Assembly (NCBI GenBank): GCA_963922815.1
Contig: CAWUKD010000012.1
Coordinates: forward strand, 1 to 41,878
Direction of reading: 5' to 3'
DNA: 41,878 bases
DNA from: SZUA-146 sp963922815
GTDB lineage: Bacteria > Pseudomonadota > Gammaproteobacteria > Steroidobacterales > SZUA-146
Both the position numbers and the translations under genes were made by a program. Under the pieces are notes generated by a model, which did no database searches, had not been told where the DNA came from, and was given only the letters and a program-made list of their open reading frames with translations. Each line of letters begins with the position of its first letter. Within the stretch, counting starts at the first letter, position 1. Below, piece after piece: positions 26,562 through 35,370 of this stretch.

Positions 26562-27545
26562 TCAGGGGCAGGATCCGGTGGCGCTCGGTCCGGGCTCACC
26601 GAGGAACGAGCTGCTGAGCGTCGCAATATCCAGGAAATTGACCGCGCCGTCGCCGTTAAAATCAAACAGTTCTGTTGAGCTCAGGAAGGCGTCACCGAAA
26701 GCCGCGACGTCAACAAAGTTGACGACGCAATCATTGTTGGTATCAGCGTCGCAGGCGTTGCCATAGCCGTCTCCGTCGGTGTCCAGCTGACTGCTGTTGC
26801 TCGCCAGGAGGCAGTTGTCCGTTGAATCGCCCACTCCGTCCGAGTCGGCATCCAGATCGCCGTCAACGCTGAGAAGCTCAAACGTAAACGAGCCGACGAT
26901 ATCTACTCCTGTTGACCGTTCGTACGCGCCGGTGGCGTCGTTGTAGGTCAGGTGGGAAATCGGTTCCAGTGGGGAAGTGGCCGGATTGCTTCCGCTCGGA
27001 ATCAGGCCTTCTTCGGTACCCGCGTCGTACATGGCAAGCGGCACAACGAGAGAATTGATCCAGGCGCCGTTCGGAAAGAGATTCAGGGCGTCGACCCCAA
27101 TAAACCAGTCAGGGCTGGGCGCAATCATCGACGTAATCGTGATCGCCGATGTGCTGCTGTCGACGGTAAACTCAATGGTTGTGGGGCCACAGGCGGCGTT
27201 GTTCTTGTCGGCGCGGCAGAACCAGTAGTTCCACAGGAGTGGCGAGCCGCCCGCGCTGGTTATCTGGTTTCGCAGCGGTACCGCATTTCCGGCTTCTGCC
27301 ATGGTCTCAATCTGGGAAGACGAGTTTTCACCCAGTGACCAGAACGACTGGTCAGGATCGTGGGTGCCGCCGCCGAGCATCGCCCAGTGGTCATTGCCGG
27401 GAAAATTGGCCGGAAAATCGGTCGCAGTCCATTCGTTGACCACAGTCAGTCGATAGGTGGCTTCCGATGCGGAAACCTGAAAAGCGGCCAGCGTGGTGAC
27501 GGCGATGCCGATGGAAATCACTAAAAGACGAAATTGCTGCGACAT
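26562..27545 (-). CDS. Secreted spondin-domain protein with thrombospondin type 3 and dockerin-like repeats
   Basis: The 327-residue exported protein has a signal peptide with cleavage near VSA-SEA (about residue 26). Residues 30-225 look like the Spondin_N domain: RLTVVNEWTATDFP, then FWSLGENSSSQIETMAEAGN and SPDWFIGVDALNLFPNG. Next come Asp-rich thrombospondin type 3 calcium repeats (about 229-267, for example DADSDGVGDSTDNC). Two dockerin-like calcium loops follow (D268-x-N270-x-D272 and D295-x-N297-x-D299, each followed by VNFxD). Such proteins are probably extracellular, calcium-stabilised and adhesive. No cohesin partner is in the window. GGGAG seven bases before ATG supports the start. 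It is a single-gene unit divergent from hutC. Confidence 0.86.
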   Translation of the reverse strand: MSQQFRLLVISIGIAVTTLAAFQVSASEATYRLTVVNEWTATDFPANFPGNDHWAMLGGGTHDPDQSFWSLGENSSSQIETMAEAGNAVPLRNQITSAGGSPLLWNYWFCRADKNNAACGPTTIEFTVDSSTSAITITSMIAPSPDWFIGVDALNLFPNGAWINSLVVPLAMYDAGTEEGLIPSGSNPATSPLEPISHLTYNDATGAYERSTGVDIVGSFTFELLSVDGDLDADSDGVGDSTDNCLLASNSSQLDTDGDGYGNACDADTNNDCVVNFVDVAAFGDAFLSSTELFDFNGDGAVNFLDIATLSSSFLGEPGPSATGSCP

Positions 27546-27771
27546 GTCGCGCTCCCTTTATAATTTGTCCAGGATGATACCTTCGAATCCTAGCGTCTAA
27601 ATATTACAGAAGTATCCGGCCCTTCCGGACAGGCCCAAACGCTACAGTGCTTCAGGGTTTCAGGCGCTTATCGGACAGTTTGCCACGTTTCGTGCGATGC
27701 CTTCGCCCAACTGCTAACATGGCTGCAATGCGCCCGGTAAATTCTACCGCAGTGCACACAAGAGCAATACT

Positions 27772-28494
27772 GTGAGCAAGAACAACGATAACGAACCGCT
27801 GTATCAGCAGGTCAAGAACTTCATCGCGGACAAGATCTATACCGGAGAGCTTGCGCCCAGCGATCGCGTGCCCTCCGAGAACGAACTCGTTCGTTCCTTT
27901 GGCGTATCCCGTATGACCGCTAACCGGGCGCTGACTGAACTGACCACCGAGGGACTGCTGACACGTATTCACGGCGTAGGTACGTTTGTCGCGCGCATGC
28001 AGACGACAGGCCACCTGCTACGCGTCCGCAGTATTGCAGAAGAAGTCAAAGAGCGCGGTCACTATTACAGTTTCGATGTACTGGAGCACGAGCTGCATGT
28101 TCCTCGTCCCGATGTGTCAGCCTGGATGGAAAACGAGCCGGGCACCAAGGCGTATCGAACGGTTATCGTGCACAAGGAAGACGGCGTACCCATTCAGCTT
28201 GAACGTCGCCTCGTAAATCTTGAAACTGCGCCTGCCTATGCACACATCGACCTGAGCCGGTTTTCTCCCAGTGAATTTCTTTTGGCAAACGTGCCGCTAC
28301 AGCGCGTTGAGCACAAGGTGCGTGCCTTAATGCCTACCGAAGAGGTCGCGCACGTGCTGGCAATGGATAGCGGCATTCCATGTTTGCTGCTCGAGCGCAA
28401 AACCTGGTCGCGCAATATGCCTGTGTCCTATGTCGACCTGTATCATCGTGGTGATCAGTACGCGCTATCGGATTCGTTTAGTCAGGACACCTAG
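27772..28494 (+). CDS. hutC: Histidine utilisation repressor, GntR/HutC family
   Basis: This 240-residue regulator has an N-terminal GntR winged helix-turn-helix (about 8-75; VPSENELVRSFGVSRMTANRAL is the recognition region) and a C-terminal UTRA ligand-binding domain (about 95-235). HutC represses hut genes and is released by urocanate, the first product of histidine breakdown. The start is GTG with only a weak ribosome binding site. It lies at the far end of the locus, convergent with hutI. Its likely target, a CTTGT...ACAAG palindrome, is found before hutU. No copy of that site was seen before hutC itself. Confidence 0.92.
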   Translation: MSKNNDNEPLYQQVKNFIADKIYTGELAPSDRVPSENELVRSFGVSRMTANRALTELTTEGLLTRIHGVGTFVARMQTTGHLLRVRSIAEEVKERGHYYSFDVLEHELHVPRPDVSAWMENEPGTKAYRTVIVHKEDGVPIQLERRLVNLETAPAYAHIDLSRFSPSEFLLANVPLQRVEHKVRALMPTEEVAHVLAMDSGIPCLLLERKTWSRNMPVSYVDLYHRGDQYALSDSFSQDT

Positions 28495-28566
28495 CCTTCG
28501 GCCCCCGTCGACGCGGTTTTCAGGATCGTTTGTAACGCTGACCTTTGCCGTTCCGGATTCCTGGTC

Positions 28567-28606
28567 TGCTACCTGGGCGTCATAGTTGCCGGAGCAGCAG
28601 GTAGCA
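28567..28606. terminator. Stem-loop between convergent hutC and hutI
   Basis: TGCTACCTG (28567-28575) pairs exactly with CAGGTAGCA (28598-28606) across a 22-base loop. It sits between the two stop codons. No U-tract follows, so termination efficiency is uncertain; it may protect 3' ends. Confidence 0.45.
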
Positions 28607-28632
28607 ACGTCATTCCGTGAGCGCGGGAATCT

Positions 28633-29928
28633 TCAGACGCTGGCTCTAGCCTGACGCTGGCCGTTGTAAAACACCAACTGACACAGATTGCCGCCGATCG
28701 CGTAGCTTAGGTCTGCCGGGTCCGTCGTGTCCCACATCGCAACGTTAGCGCGTTTGCCCACCGCCAGCGAGCCAATGTCATCCTGCAGGCCCAGTGCGGC
28801 AGCAGCGTGGTACGTTACACCAGCCAGCGCTTCTTCGGGCGTCAGGCCGAACAGCACGCAGCCCATGTTCAGCACCAGAGAAAAAGAAGTCATCGGTGAA
28901 CTGCCGGGGTTATGATCGCTTGCCAGAGCCATCGCCACCTGGTGTTCCCTGAGCGCCTGAACCGGTGGTAGCTGAGTCTCGTGCAGGTAATAGAACGCGC
29001 CGGGCAGCAGGACTGCGACCGTACCGTTGGTAGCGAGTGTGCCAACGTCGGCGGCGGCCAGGTATTCGAGATGATCGACCGAGAGCGCTTGTCGCTGCGA
29101 CGCCATGACCGCTCCGCGCATGTTGCTAAGCTGTTCGGCGTGCAGTTTGAGCGGCATTCCATGCGCGACCGCGGCATCAAAAACCCGTTCGACCTGGCGT
29201 GTGTCAAACGCTATTGATTCGCAAAAAGCATCAACCGCATCGGCGAGACCTTCGGCTGCTACCGCAGGCAGCATCTCGTCACATACGCAGGAGATATAAT
29301 CGTCGGCGCGATCCTTGAATTCGGGCGGCAGGGCGTGTGCTCCGAGAAACGTGGTGACAACATCTACCGGCAGCGCGTCACCGAGCGCGCGCGCCACCCG
29401 CAGCATCTTAATTTCGTCCTGCGTGGTCAGCCCGTAGCCGGACTTGATCTCAATGGTGGTAACGCCCTGGTTCATGAACTCGCGCAGCCGCTTCCCGGCG
29501 GCTTCAAAGAGCTCGTCCGGTGATGCGGAGCGAGTGGCGTTAACCGTAGAGATGATGCCGCCGCCCGAATTGGCAATGTCGGTGTAGCTGGCGCCGTTGA
29601 GGCGCATTTCAAATTCTTTGGCGCGGTTGCCGCCGTACACCAGATGCGTGTGGCAGTCGATCAGGCCCGGCGTTAGCAGCTTGCCTTCGCAATCGAATTT
29701 TTCGTGGCAGTCCTGGACCGATGGGGGTAAATCCTCGGTTTTACCGATCCAGGCAATGCGGCCGTTGGCAAACGCCATAGCGCCGTTGTCGATACGGCCA
29801 TAGGGATTCTCACCCGGCTGCATGGTGGCCACAGTGGCGTTGTACAAAACCGAGTCCCAGGCTGGTTGGCGAGACTGATCGTCATCATGGGTGTGGGTGT
29901 GGGTGTTGGTGCGGGTGTTTTCTGACAT
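28633..29928 (-). CDS. hutI: Imidazolonepropionase
   Basis: The 431-residue amidohydrolase opens the ring of 4-imidazolone-5-propionate to N-formimino-L-glutamate, step three of histidine breakdown. The metal motif DCHTH gives His93 and His95, followed by the substrate region YGGNRAKEFEMR. ASDHNPGSSP carries the distal catalytic Asp. The protein has about 25 extra N-terminal residues compared with usual HutI (about 405), including the His/Asp-rich THTHTHDDDQ encoded by ACACCC-type repeats. The start is three bases after the deformylase-like gene stop, so translation is probably coupled. It is the last gene of the hutF-hutH-def-hutI operon. Confidence 0.95.
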   Translation of the reverse strand: MSENTRTNTHTHTHDDDQSRQPAWDSVLYNATVATMQPGENPYGRIDNGAMAFANGRIAWIGKTEDLPPSVQDCHEKFDCEGKLLTPGLIDCHTHLVYGGNRAKEFEMRLNGASYTDIANSGGGIISTVNATRSASPDELFEAAGKRLREFMNQGVTTIEIKSGYGLTTQDEIKMLRVARALGDALPVDVVTTFLGAHALPPEFKDRADDYISCVCDEMLPAVAAEGLADAVDAFCESIAFDTRQVERVFDAAVAHGMPLKLHAEQLSNMRGAVMASQRQALSVDHLEYLAAADVGTLATNGTVAVLLPGAFYYLHETQLPPVQALREHQVAMALASDHNPGSSPMTSFSLVLNMGCVLFGLTPEEALAGVTYHAAAALGLQDDIGSLAVGKRANVAMWDTTDPADLSYAIGGNLCQLVFYNGQRQARASV

Positions 29929-29931
29929 GCG

Positions 29932-30507
29932 TCAACTTCCCCATTGCTCGACAAGGGTCCGTACTTCTTTGGCATACGCCTCTTGTCGAAATTCTTTGAA
30001 AACGCTCCACGAGCAAAATGTTTCCGGGTCCGATACGCGGTGAGGAAACAGTATGCCGTCCAGGTGATCGTACTCGTGCTGCCAGGTACACGCCGAATAG
30101 CCCCGAATGGTTTCGCGCCGCGAGGTGCCTTCACGATCCAGATAGGCTACTTCGATTTCGGTGTGCCTTGTCACGTCACCGCGTATGTTGGGTACCGACA
30201 GACAGCCCTCATTCGACACAAAGGTATGATCGCTGAGAACCCGGATCTCCGGGTTAATCACGACGGTGAGCGGTACTCTGGGCTTGTACGGGTAGCGTGG
30301 GTTGTCGCCAATCTCGATGACAAACATGCGTTTTTGAACGCCTATCTGGTTGGCCGCAATGCCGGCGCCGTTAGCGTCACGCATGGTGTCGATCATGTCG
30401 TCAATGCAGCTTTGTACCTCGCTGGACAGAACGTCAGCCTGATTGACTTCCGCCGCGCGTGTCGCGAGAACAGGATGCCCGATTTCCAGAATGGTTCGTA
30501 TAGCCAT
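29932..30507 (-). CDS. Peptide deformylase family protein inside the hut operon (candidate N-formylglutamate deformylase)
   Basis: This 191-residue metalloenzyme has all three peptide deformylase motifs: GAGIAANQ (47-54), EGCLSVP (100-106, metal ligand Cys102) and WQHEYDHLDG (142-151, ligands His144 and His148, catalytic Glu145). Deformylases normally remove formyl from N-formylmethionine of new proteins and sit next to fmt. Here the gene is embedded between hutH and hutI with gaps of nine and three bases. HutF in the same operon yields N-formylglutamate, and no HutG-type deformylase is visible. My inference is that this paralogue hydrolyses N-formylglutamate to glutamate and formate. A housekeeping deformylase that happens to lie here remains possible. 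Confidence 0.9.
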   Translation of the reverse strand: MAIRTILEIGHPVLATRAAEVNQADVLSSEVQSCIDDMIDTMRDANGAGIAANQIGVQKRMFVIEIGDNPRYPYKPRVPLTVVINPEIRVLSDHTFVSNEGCLSVPNIRGDVTRHTEIEVAYLDREGTSRRETIRGYSACTWQHEYDHLDGILFPHRVSDPETFCSWSVFKEFRQEAYAKEVRTLVEQWGS

Positions 30508-30516
30508 AGGTGTTCG

Positions 30517-32040
30517 CTAGCCTTCGATGTATGCGTTGGCCCAATCCCCGAAGGTATTGCGCCTGATCAATGATGAAATGGCCTCAAGGTCTGGCTGAAA
30601 GTACCGATCGTGGTCCCAGTACGCGGCGACCTTGCGTACGTCGGTCCAGTACGATTCCAGCGTATCGTTCGAACGCAGCGGCCTGCGCAATTCCAGACCC
30701 TGGCAGCTGGCCAGTATTTCGATTGCAATGACATACCGCGTGTTCAGATTCATGTCGGTCAGTCGGCGGGCCGCAAAGGTGGCCATGCTCACATGGTCTT
30801 CCTGGTTTGCAGACGTTGGCAAGCTGTCTACGCTGGCCGGATGAGCGAGGCTCTTGTTTTCACTGGCCAGCGCGGCCGACGTGACCTGTGCAATCATAAA
30901 ACCGCTGTTCACGCCGGCATCTTCTACCAGGAAGGCTGGCAGTGAACTCATGTTGGTATCGAGCAGCAGCGCCATGCGGCGTTCCGACATGGCGCCAATT
31001 TCGGCGATGGCCAGCGCAATATTGTCGGCCGCAAAGGCGATCGGCTGTGCGTGGAAGTTGCCTCCGGAAAGAATGTCGCCTTCCTGAGTAAAAATCAGCG
31101 GGTTGTCAGATACCGCATTGGCTTCAATTTCAATAATTACTGCAGCGTTTTTAAGCTGGTCGAGGCAGGCCCCCATGACCTGTGGCTGACAGCGCAAAGA
31201 GTACGGGTCCTGCACTTTGTCGCAGGACTCATGACTGCTGCCGATTTCACTGGTTGACAGCAGATCGCGATAGATGCGCGCGGCTTCAATCTGGCCGTGT
31301 TGCCCACGCACTGCCTGAATGCGTTCATCAAACGGTGTTCGGCTGCCGAGCGCGGCCTCTACCGTGATGGCGCCTGCAACAAACGCCGCATTGATGTTCT
31401 GCTCGGCTTCAAACAGGCCTTTAAGTGCAAGAGCAGTGGACACCTGGGTGCCGTTCAGCAGTGCCAGGCCTTCCTTTGCCGCCAGTTCCAGAGGTTTCAG
31501 GCCGGCATTTACGAGGGCGGTGCGACTGTCTACAAGAACGCCGTCAACGTGTACGCGGCCTTCTCCAATGACCGGCAGGCTCATGTGGGCCAGCGGCGCC
31601 AGATCCCCGGACGCACCGACGGATCCTTTTTCGGGTATGGCGGGCAGAAGATCCTGGTTGAGCATATCCAGCAGCAGCTGAATAACCTCCTTGCGTACTC
31701 CCGATACGCCCTGGGCAAGGCCGTTAAGTTTGAGCAGTAGAATGAGACGCACGGTTAGTGCATCAATGTAATTGCCGACGCCGGTTGCGTGAGACAAAAT
31801 CAGGTTGTGCTGCAGCTCGGTAAGTTGCGCCGTGTCGATGTGTTTTTGTGCGAGCCGGCCGAATCCGGTATTGACGCCGTAGACGATCTCGCCGCCGTCT
31901 ACCTTGTCGCGTACAACCGCCTGTGCCAGGTCAATGCGGGTCCACGTGGCGTCATCGATCGATACATTCACGCCGTTAAAATATGCGGTTCGCAGTTCTG
32001 CGAGCGTCAGGTGTCCGGGATTAAGTGGCAGTGTTGTCAT
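30517..32040 (-). CDS. hutH: Histidine ammonia-lyase
   Basis: The 507-residue cytoplasmic enzyme deaminates L-histidine to urocanate, the first step of the pathway. The Ala143-Ser144-Gly145 triad in VGASGDLAPL cyclises to the MIO prosthetic group. YGVNTGFG (54-61) carries the catalytic tyrosine. QDPYSLRCQPQ is present as KVQDPYSLRCQPQVMG. Length and motifs match bacterial HutH. Its start overlaps the hutF stop (ATGA), and the deformylase-like gene follows nine bases after its stop, so it is an internal gene of the operon. No oddity was seen. Confidence 0.97.
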   Translation of the reverse strand: MTTLPLNPGHLTLAELRTAYFNGVNVSIDDATWTRIDLAQAVVRDKVDGGEIVYGVNTGFGRLAQKHIDTAQLTELQHNLILSHATGVGNYIDALTVRLILLLKLNGLAQGVSGVRKEVIQLLLDMLNQDLLPAIPEKGSVGASGDLAPLAHMSLPVIGEGRVHVDGVLVDSRTALVNAGLKPLELAAKEGLALLNGTQVSTALALKGLFEAEQNINAAFVAGAITVEAALGSRTPFDERIQAVRGQHGQIEAARIYRDLLSTSEIGSSHESCDKVQDPYSLRCQPQVMGACLDQLKNAAVIIEIEANAVSDNPLIFTQEGDILSGGNFHAQPIAFAADNIALAIAEIGAMSERRMALLLDTNMSSLPAFLVEDAGVNSGFMIAQVTSAALASENKSLAHPASVDSLPTSANQEDHVSMATFAARRLTDMNLNTRYVIAIEILASCQGLELRRPLRSNDTLESYWTDVRKVAAYWDHDRYFQPDLEAISSLIRRNTFGDWANAYIEG

Positions 32041-33401
32041 AGCGTTGACCGTAATGTGTTTAACGTGGATTTGAAACGCCTGGCGATGTGCTCTTCCTGC
32101 CGGTGATGACCGTTTTCGATGACCCGGTTACCGCCAACATAGACGTCTCGTATGGTGTTCTGGTTGCCTGAAAATATCCAGCTGTCGATCAGGGTGTCAT
32201 CCTGCCGCTCGCACAGCAGGGGGTGGTCGGTATCGAGCACAATGACATCGGCGCGCCGACCTTCGGCAAGTATGCCACCGTTGTGCCCGCAGGCCTGTGC
32301 GCCACCCGCGGCGCTCTGTTCCAGCAGGAACCGGCCCGTGCTTTTGTCGGGCCCACCTGACAGTTCATTTCGAGTGTGGTGCATCAGTCGCTGGCCGTAT
32401 TCGAGCCAGCGAAGCTCTTCAACAGCGGACACCGAGATATGGCTGTCTGAGCCAACGCCAAAACGGCCGTTGAGCCGGGCGAACTCTGTTGCATTAAACA
32501 GACCGTCTCCGAGATTGGCTTCTGTTGTCGGGCAAAGGCCGGCAACCGCGCCGCTGTCGGCGACCAACTGGATTTCTTCTGACGTCATATGCGTTGCGTG
32601 CACGAGGCACCATCGCGACGTGACCGGGAAGTGTTCGAACAGATGCTCGACGGGGCGGGAGCCACACCACGCGATGCAGTCGTCCACTTCTTTTTGCTGT
32701 TCGGCAATGTGAATGTGTACAGGCATGTTGTCGGCATCGGCGCACTCGGCAACGACGTCACGAAATACCGACGCGTCTACGGCACGCAGCGAGTGCAGGG
32801 CAAGACCGGTGTTGACGTTGGGCTGGTTGACGCTGTTTTTCTGCAGCGTATCGACAATCTCGACAAAGTCGGCCGGTTCGTTATAAAAACGTCGCTGCTG
32901 GTCGCCTATGGGAAGTTGATCAAACCCCCCGAACTGGTAGTGCACCGGCAGATTGGTCATGCCCAGGCCTGTGTCCATTGCGGCCTGCAGCGTTTGCAGA
33001 GACATTTCGGCTCGCCGGGCGTATGGCGTTCCGTCGGGCTGGTGGTGCAGATACTGAAACTCGGCTACGCGCGTAAAGCCGGCCTTGAGCATTTCGACAT
33101 AGAGCTGGGTTGCAATGGCGTAGAGCTGATCGGGTGTCATGACTGACAAAAAGCCGTACATAAGCTTGCGCCAGGTCCAGAAGCTGTCGGTGGACGCGCC
33201 GGATCGCTCGGCGCAGCCTGCCATGGCGCGCTGATGGGCGTGAGAATGCAGATTGGCGATTCCGGGTAACGCACAGCCCGTGCCCCCAAGCCCGCTGTTC
33301 GGAGTGATGCGCACAATTGTTCCCGCGTCATCCACGTCGAAGGCTACATCGCTGGCAAAACCGTCTTGCAGCAGCGCTGACTGGAAACTCAGGGTTCGCA
33401 T
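32037..33401 (-). CDS. hutF: Formimidoylglutamate deiminase
   Basis: The 454-residue amidohydrolase converts N-formimino-L-glutamate to N-formyl-L-glutamate and ammonia. It marks the five-step version of histidine degradation, as opposed to the formamide-releasing version. Visible motifs are NLHSHAHQRAMAG (metal ligands His52 and His54), HIHIAEQQKEV, CLVHATHM and GVGSDSH. It is the first gene of the hutF-hutH-def-hutI operon, with a four-base overlap to hutH. A TATACT box lies only about ten bases upstream of the start on the minus strand, but no good -35 partner was found. Confidence 0.93.
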   Translation of the reverse strand: MRTLSFQSALLQDGFASDVAFDVDDAGTIVRITPNSGLGGTGCALPGIANLHSHAHQRAMAGCAERSGASTDSFWTWRKLMYGFLSVMTPDQLYAIATQLYVEMLKAGFTRVAEFQYLHHQPDGTPYARRAEMSLQTLQAAMDTGLGMTNLPVHYQFGGFDQLPIGDQQRRFYNEPADFVEIVDTLQKNSVNQPNVNTGLALHSLRAVDASVFRDVVAECADADNMPVHIHIAEQQKEVDDCIAWCGSRPVEHLFEHFPVTSRWCLVHATHMTSEEIQLVADSGAVAGLCPTTEANLGDGLFNATEFARLNGRFGVGSDSHISVSAVEELRWLEYGQRLMHHTRNELSGGPDKSTGRFLLEQSAAGGAQACGHNGGILAEGRRADVIVLDTDHPLLCERQDDTLIDSWIFSGNQNTIRDVYVGGNRVIENGHHRQEEHIARRFKSTLNTLRSTL

Positions 33402-33593
33402 AGTCGTCTCAGTATACTCGGCAGCGAATAGTCAATTTGGAGTCTGCGGACTTGCGCCCGACGTTTGTATCGATTGCCCGGGTCGGTACCCATCGGGTTG
33501 GTCTCGTCGGACCAGGCCGCTGAAACGTCGGCTTCCGCGAAATTCGTCGCGAATTTACAGACTTCCAAAAGTCAGTAAACCATACTGCCTCTA

Positions 33594-33609
33594 ACTTGTC
33601 TATACAAGT
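33594..33609. promoter_or_regulatory. HutC-type operator between hutF and hutU
   Basis: ACTTGT-CTAT-ACAAGT has perfect 6-bp arms and closely resembles the CTTGTATGTACAAG operator described for Pseudomonas HutC. It overlaps the predicted hutU -35 box, so binding would block hutU transcription. It might also serve the divergent hutF operon about 190 bases away. Confidence 0.8.
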
Positions 33610-33624
33610 AGGTGGTGCTAGGAT
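33596..33624 (+). promoter_or_regulatory. Predicted hutU promoter
   Basis: TTGTCT (33596-33601) and TAGGAT (33619-33624) are separated by 17 bases. The leader to the hutU ATG would be about 50 bases. The operator palindrome covers the -35 hexamer. Confidence 0.55.
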
Positions 33625-33682
33625 TTAAGCTATCAGGCCGCTGCAATCTTGCTTCGGTGATGTCGTCAATCAGGTATCGATC

Positions 33683-35356
33683 ATGAGCTCAAAGACTCGC
33701 ATAGACCCAAATCGCGTTATCCGGGCGCCGCGCGGCGCAACGCTCAACTGCAAGAGCTGGTTGACCGAGGCCCCGTACCGGATGCTTCAGAACAACCTTG
33801 ACGCGGAGGTGGCTGAACGACCGGAGGAGTTGGTGGTTTACGGCGGTATCGGCAAGGCGGCGCGAAACTGGGAAGCGTTTGATCAGATTCTGGCCTCGCT
33901 CAGAGAGCTCGAAGATGATGAGAGTTTGTGCGTGCAGTCCGGCAAGCCTGTCGGCGTGTTTAAAACGCACCGCGATGCGCCGCGTGTGCTCATTGCCAAT
34001 TCCAACCTGGTTCCGGCCTGGGCGACCTGGGAGCATTTTAACGAGCTCGATAAAAACGACCTGATGATGTACGGGCAAATGACGGCCGGTAGCTGGATTT
34101 ATATTGGCTCGCAGGGGATCGTGCAGGGAACGTACGAGACCTTTGTCGAAGCCGCTCGCCAGCATTTTGACGGCGATGCTCGCGGCAAGTGGATACTCAC
34201 CGCCGGGTTAGGTGGTATGGGGGGAGCGCAGCCGCTGGCGGCAACCCTCGCCGGATTTTCCTGTCTGGCCATCGAGTGCGATCAAACGCGCATCGACTTC
34301 CGACTACGCAACCGCTACCTCGACACCAGCGCCGACTCGGTTGAAGAAGCGCTCGACATTATCAATTCGGCTCACGCAAAAGGTGACGCGATTTCGGTTG
34401 GCGTGCTGGGTAACGCCGCAGAGATACTGCCCGACATGGTGGAGCAGGGTATCAAGCCGGACCTGGTCACCGACCAAACGTCGGCGCATGACCCTGTGAA
34501 CGGCTACCTGCCCCTGGGCTGGACCATGGAGCAATGGCGCCAAGAGCGACAGGACAACCCGGACAAAGTGGCGAGCGCGGCGCGCGCTTCCATGGCTGTG
34601 CACGTCAGAGCGATGCTGGCCTATCACGCGCAAGGCATTCCAACGGTGGACTACGGCAACAACATTCGTCAGGAAGCGAAAAACGCCGGCGTAGACAACG
34701 CTTTCGATTTTCCCGGTTTCGTTCCGGCGTATATTCGACCGCTGTTTTGCCGGGGCGTGGGACCGTTTCGCTGGGTCGCGTTATCCGGCGATCCCGAAGA
34801 CATTTACAAAACCGATGCCAAGGTCAAAGAGCTGATTCCGGATGACAAGCATTTGCACAACTGGCTCGACATGGCGCGTGAACGCATCGACTTTCAGGGG
34901 CTGCCCGCGCGAATTTGCTGGGTGGGGCTCGGCGATCGCGACCGGCTGGGACTGGCGTTTAACGAGATGGTCAAATCCGGAGAGCTCAAGGCGCCGGTCG
35001 TTATTGGTCGTGACCACCTTGACTCGGGCTCGGTAACCAGTCCGAATCGTGAAACGGAGGCTATGCGTGACGGATCGGACGCGGTGTCAGACTGGACCAT
35101 GCTGAATCTGATGCTAAGCACCGCAGGTGGTGCTACCTGGGTGTCGCTGCACCATGGCGGTGGTGTTGGCATGGGCTATTCGCAGCATGCGGGCCTTGTG
35201 ATTTGCTGTGACGGCACGGACGAAGCGGCCGCGCGCATCAAGCGCGTGCTGTGGAACGATCCGGCCTCCGGAGTTATGCGTCATGCCGACGCGGGCTACG
35301 ACATTGCCAAACAGTGTGCCCGGGAGTTTGGTCTTAATCTTCCGTCCATGGAGTAA
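33683..35356 (+). CDS. hutU: Urocanate hydratase (urocanase)
   Basis: The 557-residue NAD-dependent enzyme converts urocanate to 4-imidazolone-5-propionate, step two of histidine breakdown. YGGIGKAARNW (53-63), the NAD-binding GLGGMGGAQP (175-184), the active-site segment FCRGVGPFRW and VGLGDRDRLGLAFNEMV are all conserved, and the length is typical. It is transcribed divergently from the other catabolic hut genes, with its own operator-covered promoter. It ends only 14 bases before the convergent dioxygenase-like gene, with no clear terminator between them. Confidence 0.97.
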   Translation: MSSKTRIDPNRVIRAPRGATLNCKSWLTEAPYRMLQNNLDAEVAERPEELVVYGGIGKAARNWEAFDQILASLRELEDDESLCVQSGKPVGVFKTHRDAPRVLIANSNLVPAWATWEHFNELDKNDLMMYGQMTAGSWIYIGSQGIVQGTYETFVEAARQHFDGDARGKWILTAGLGGMGGAQPLAATLAGFSCLAIECDQTRIDFRLRNRYLDTSADSVEEALDIINSAHAKGDAISVGVLGNAAEILPDMVEQGIKPDLVTDQTSAHDPVNGYLPLGWTMEQWRQERQDNPDKVASAARASMAVHVRAMLAYHAQGIPTVDYGNNIRQEAKNAGVDNAFDFPGFVPAYIRPLFCRGVGPFRWVALSGDPEDIYKTDAKVKELIPDDKHLHNWLDMARERIDFQGLPARICWVGLGDRDRLGLAFNEMVKSGELKAPVVIGRDHLDSGSVTSPNRETEAMRDGSDAVSDWTMLNLMLSTAGGATWVSLHHGGGVGMGYSQHAGLVICCDGTDEAAARIKRVLWNDPASGVMRHADAGYDIAKQCAREFGLNLPSME

Positions 35357-35370
35357 GCGGCTTTTGGCGC

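Noticed and set aside
29885..29925. GGGTGT-type repeats considered as a CRISPR-like or microsatellite locus
   Set aside because: The units are too short and in frame inside hutI; better described as a coding repeat.
33402..33430. Possible hutF promoter with TATACT near the start codon
   Set aside because: The only TTGACT-like box is 13 bases away, too close for a sigma70 promoter.
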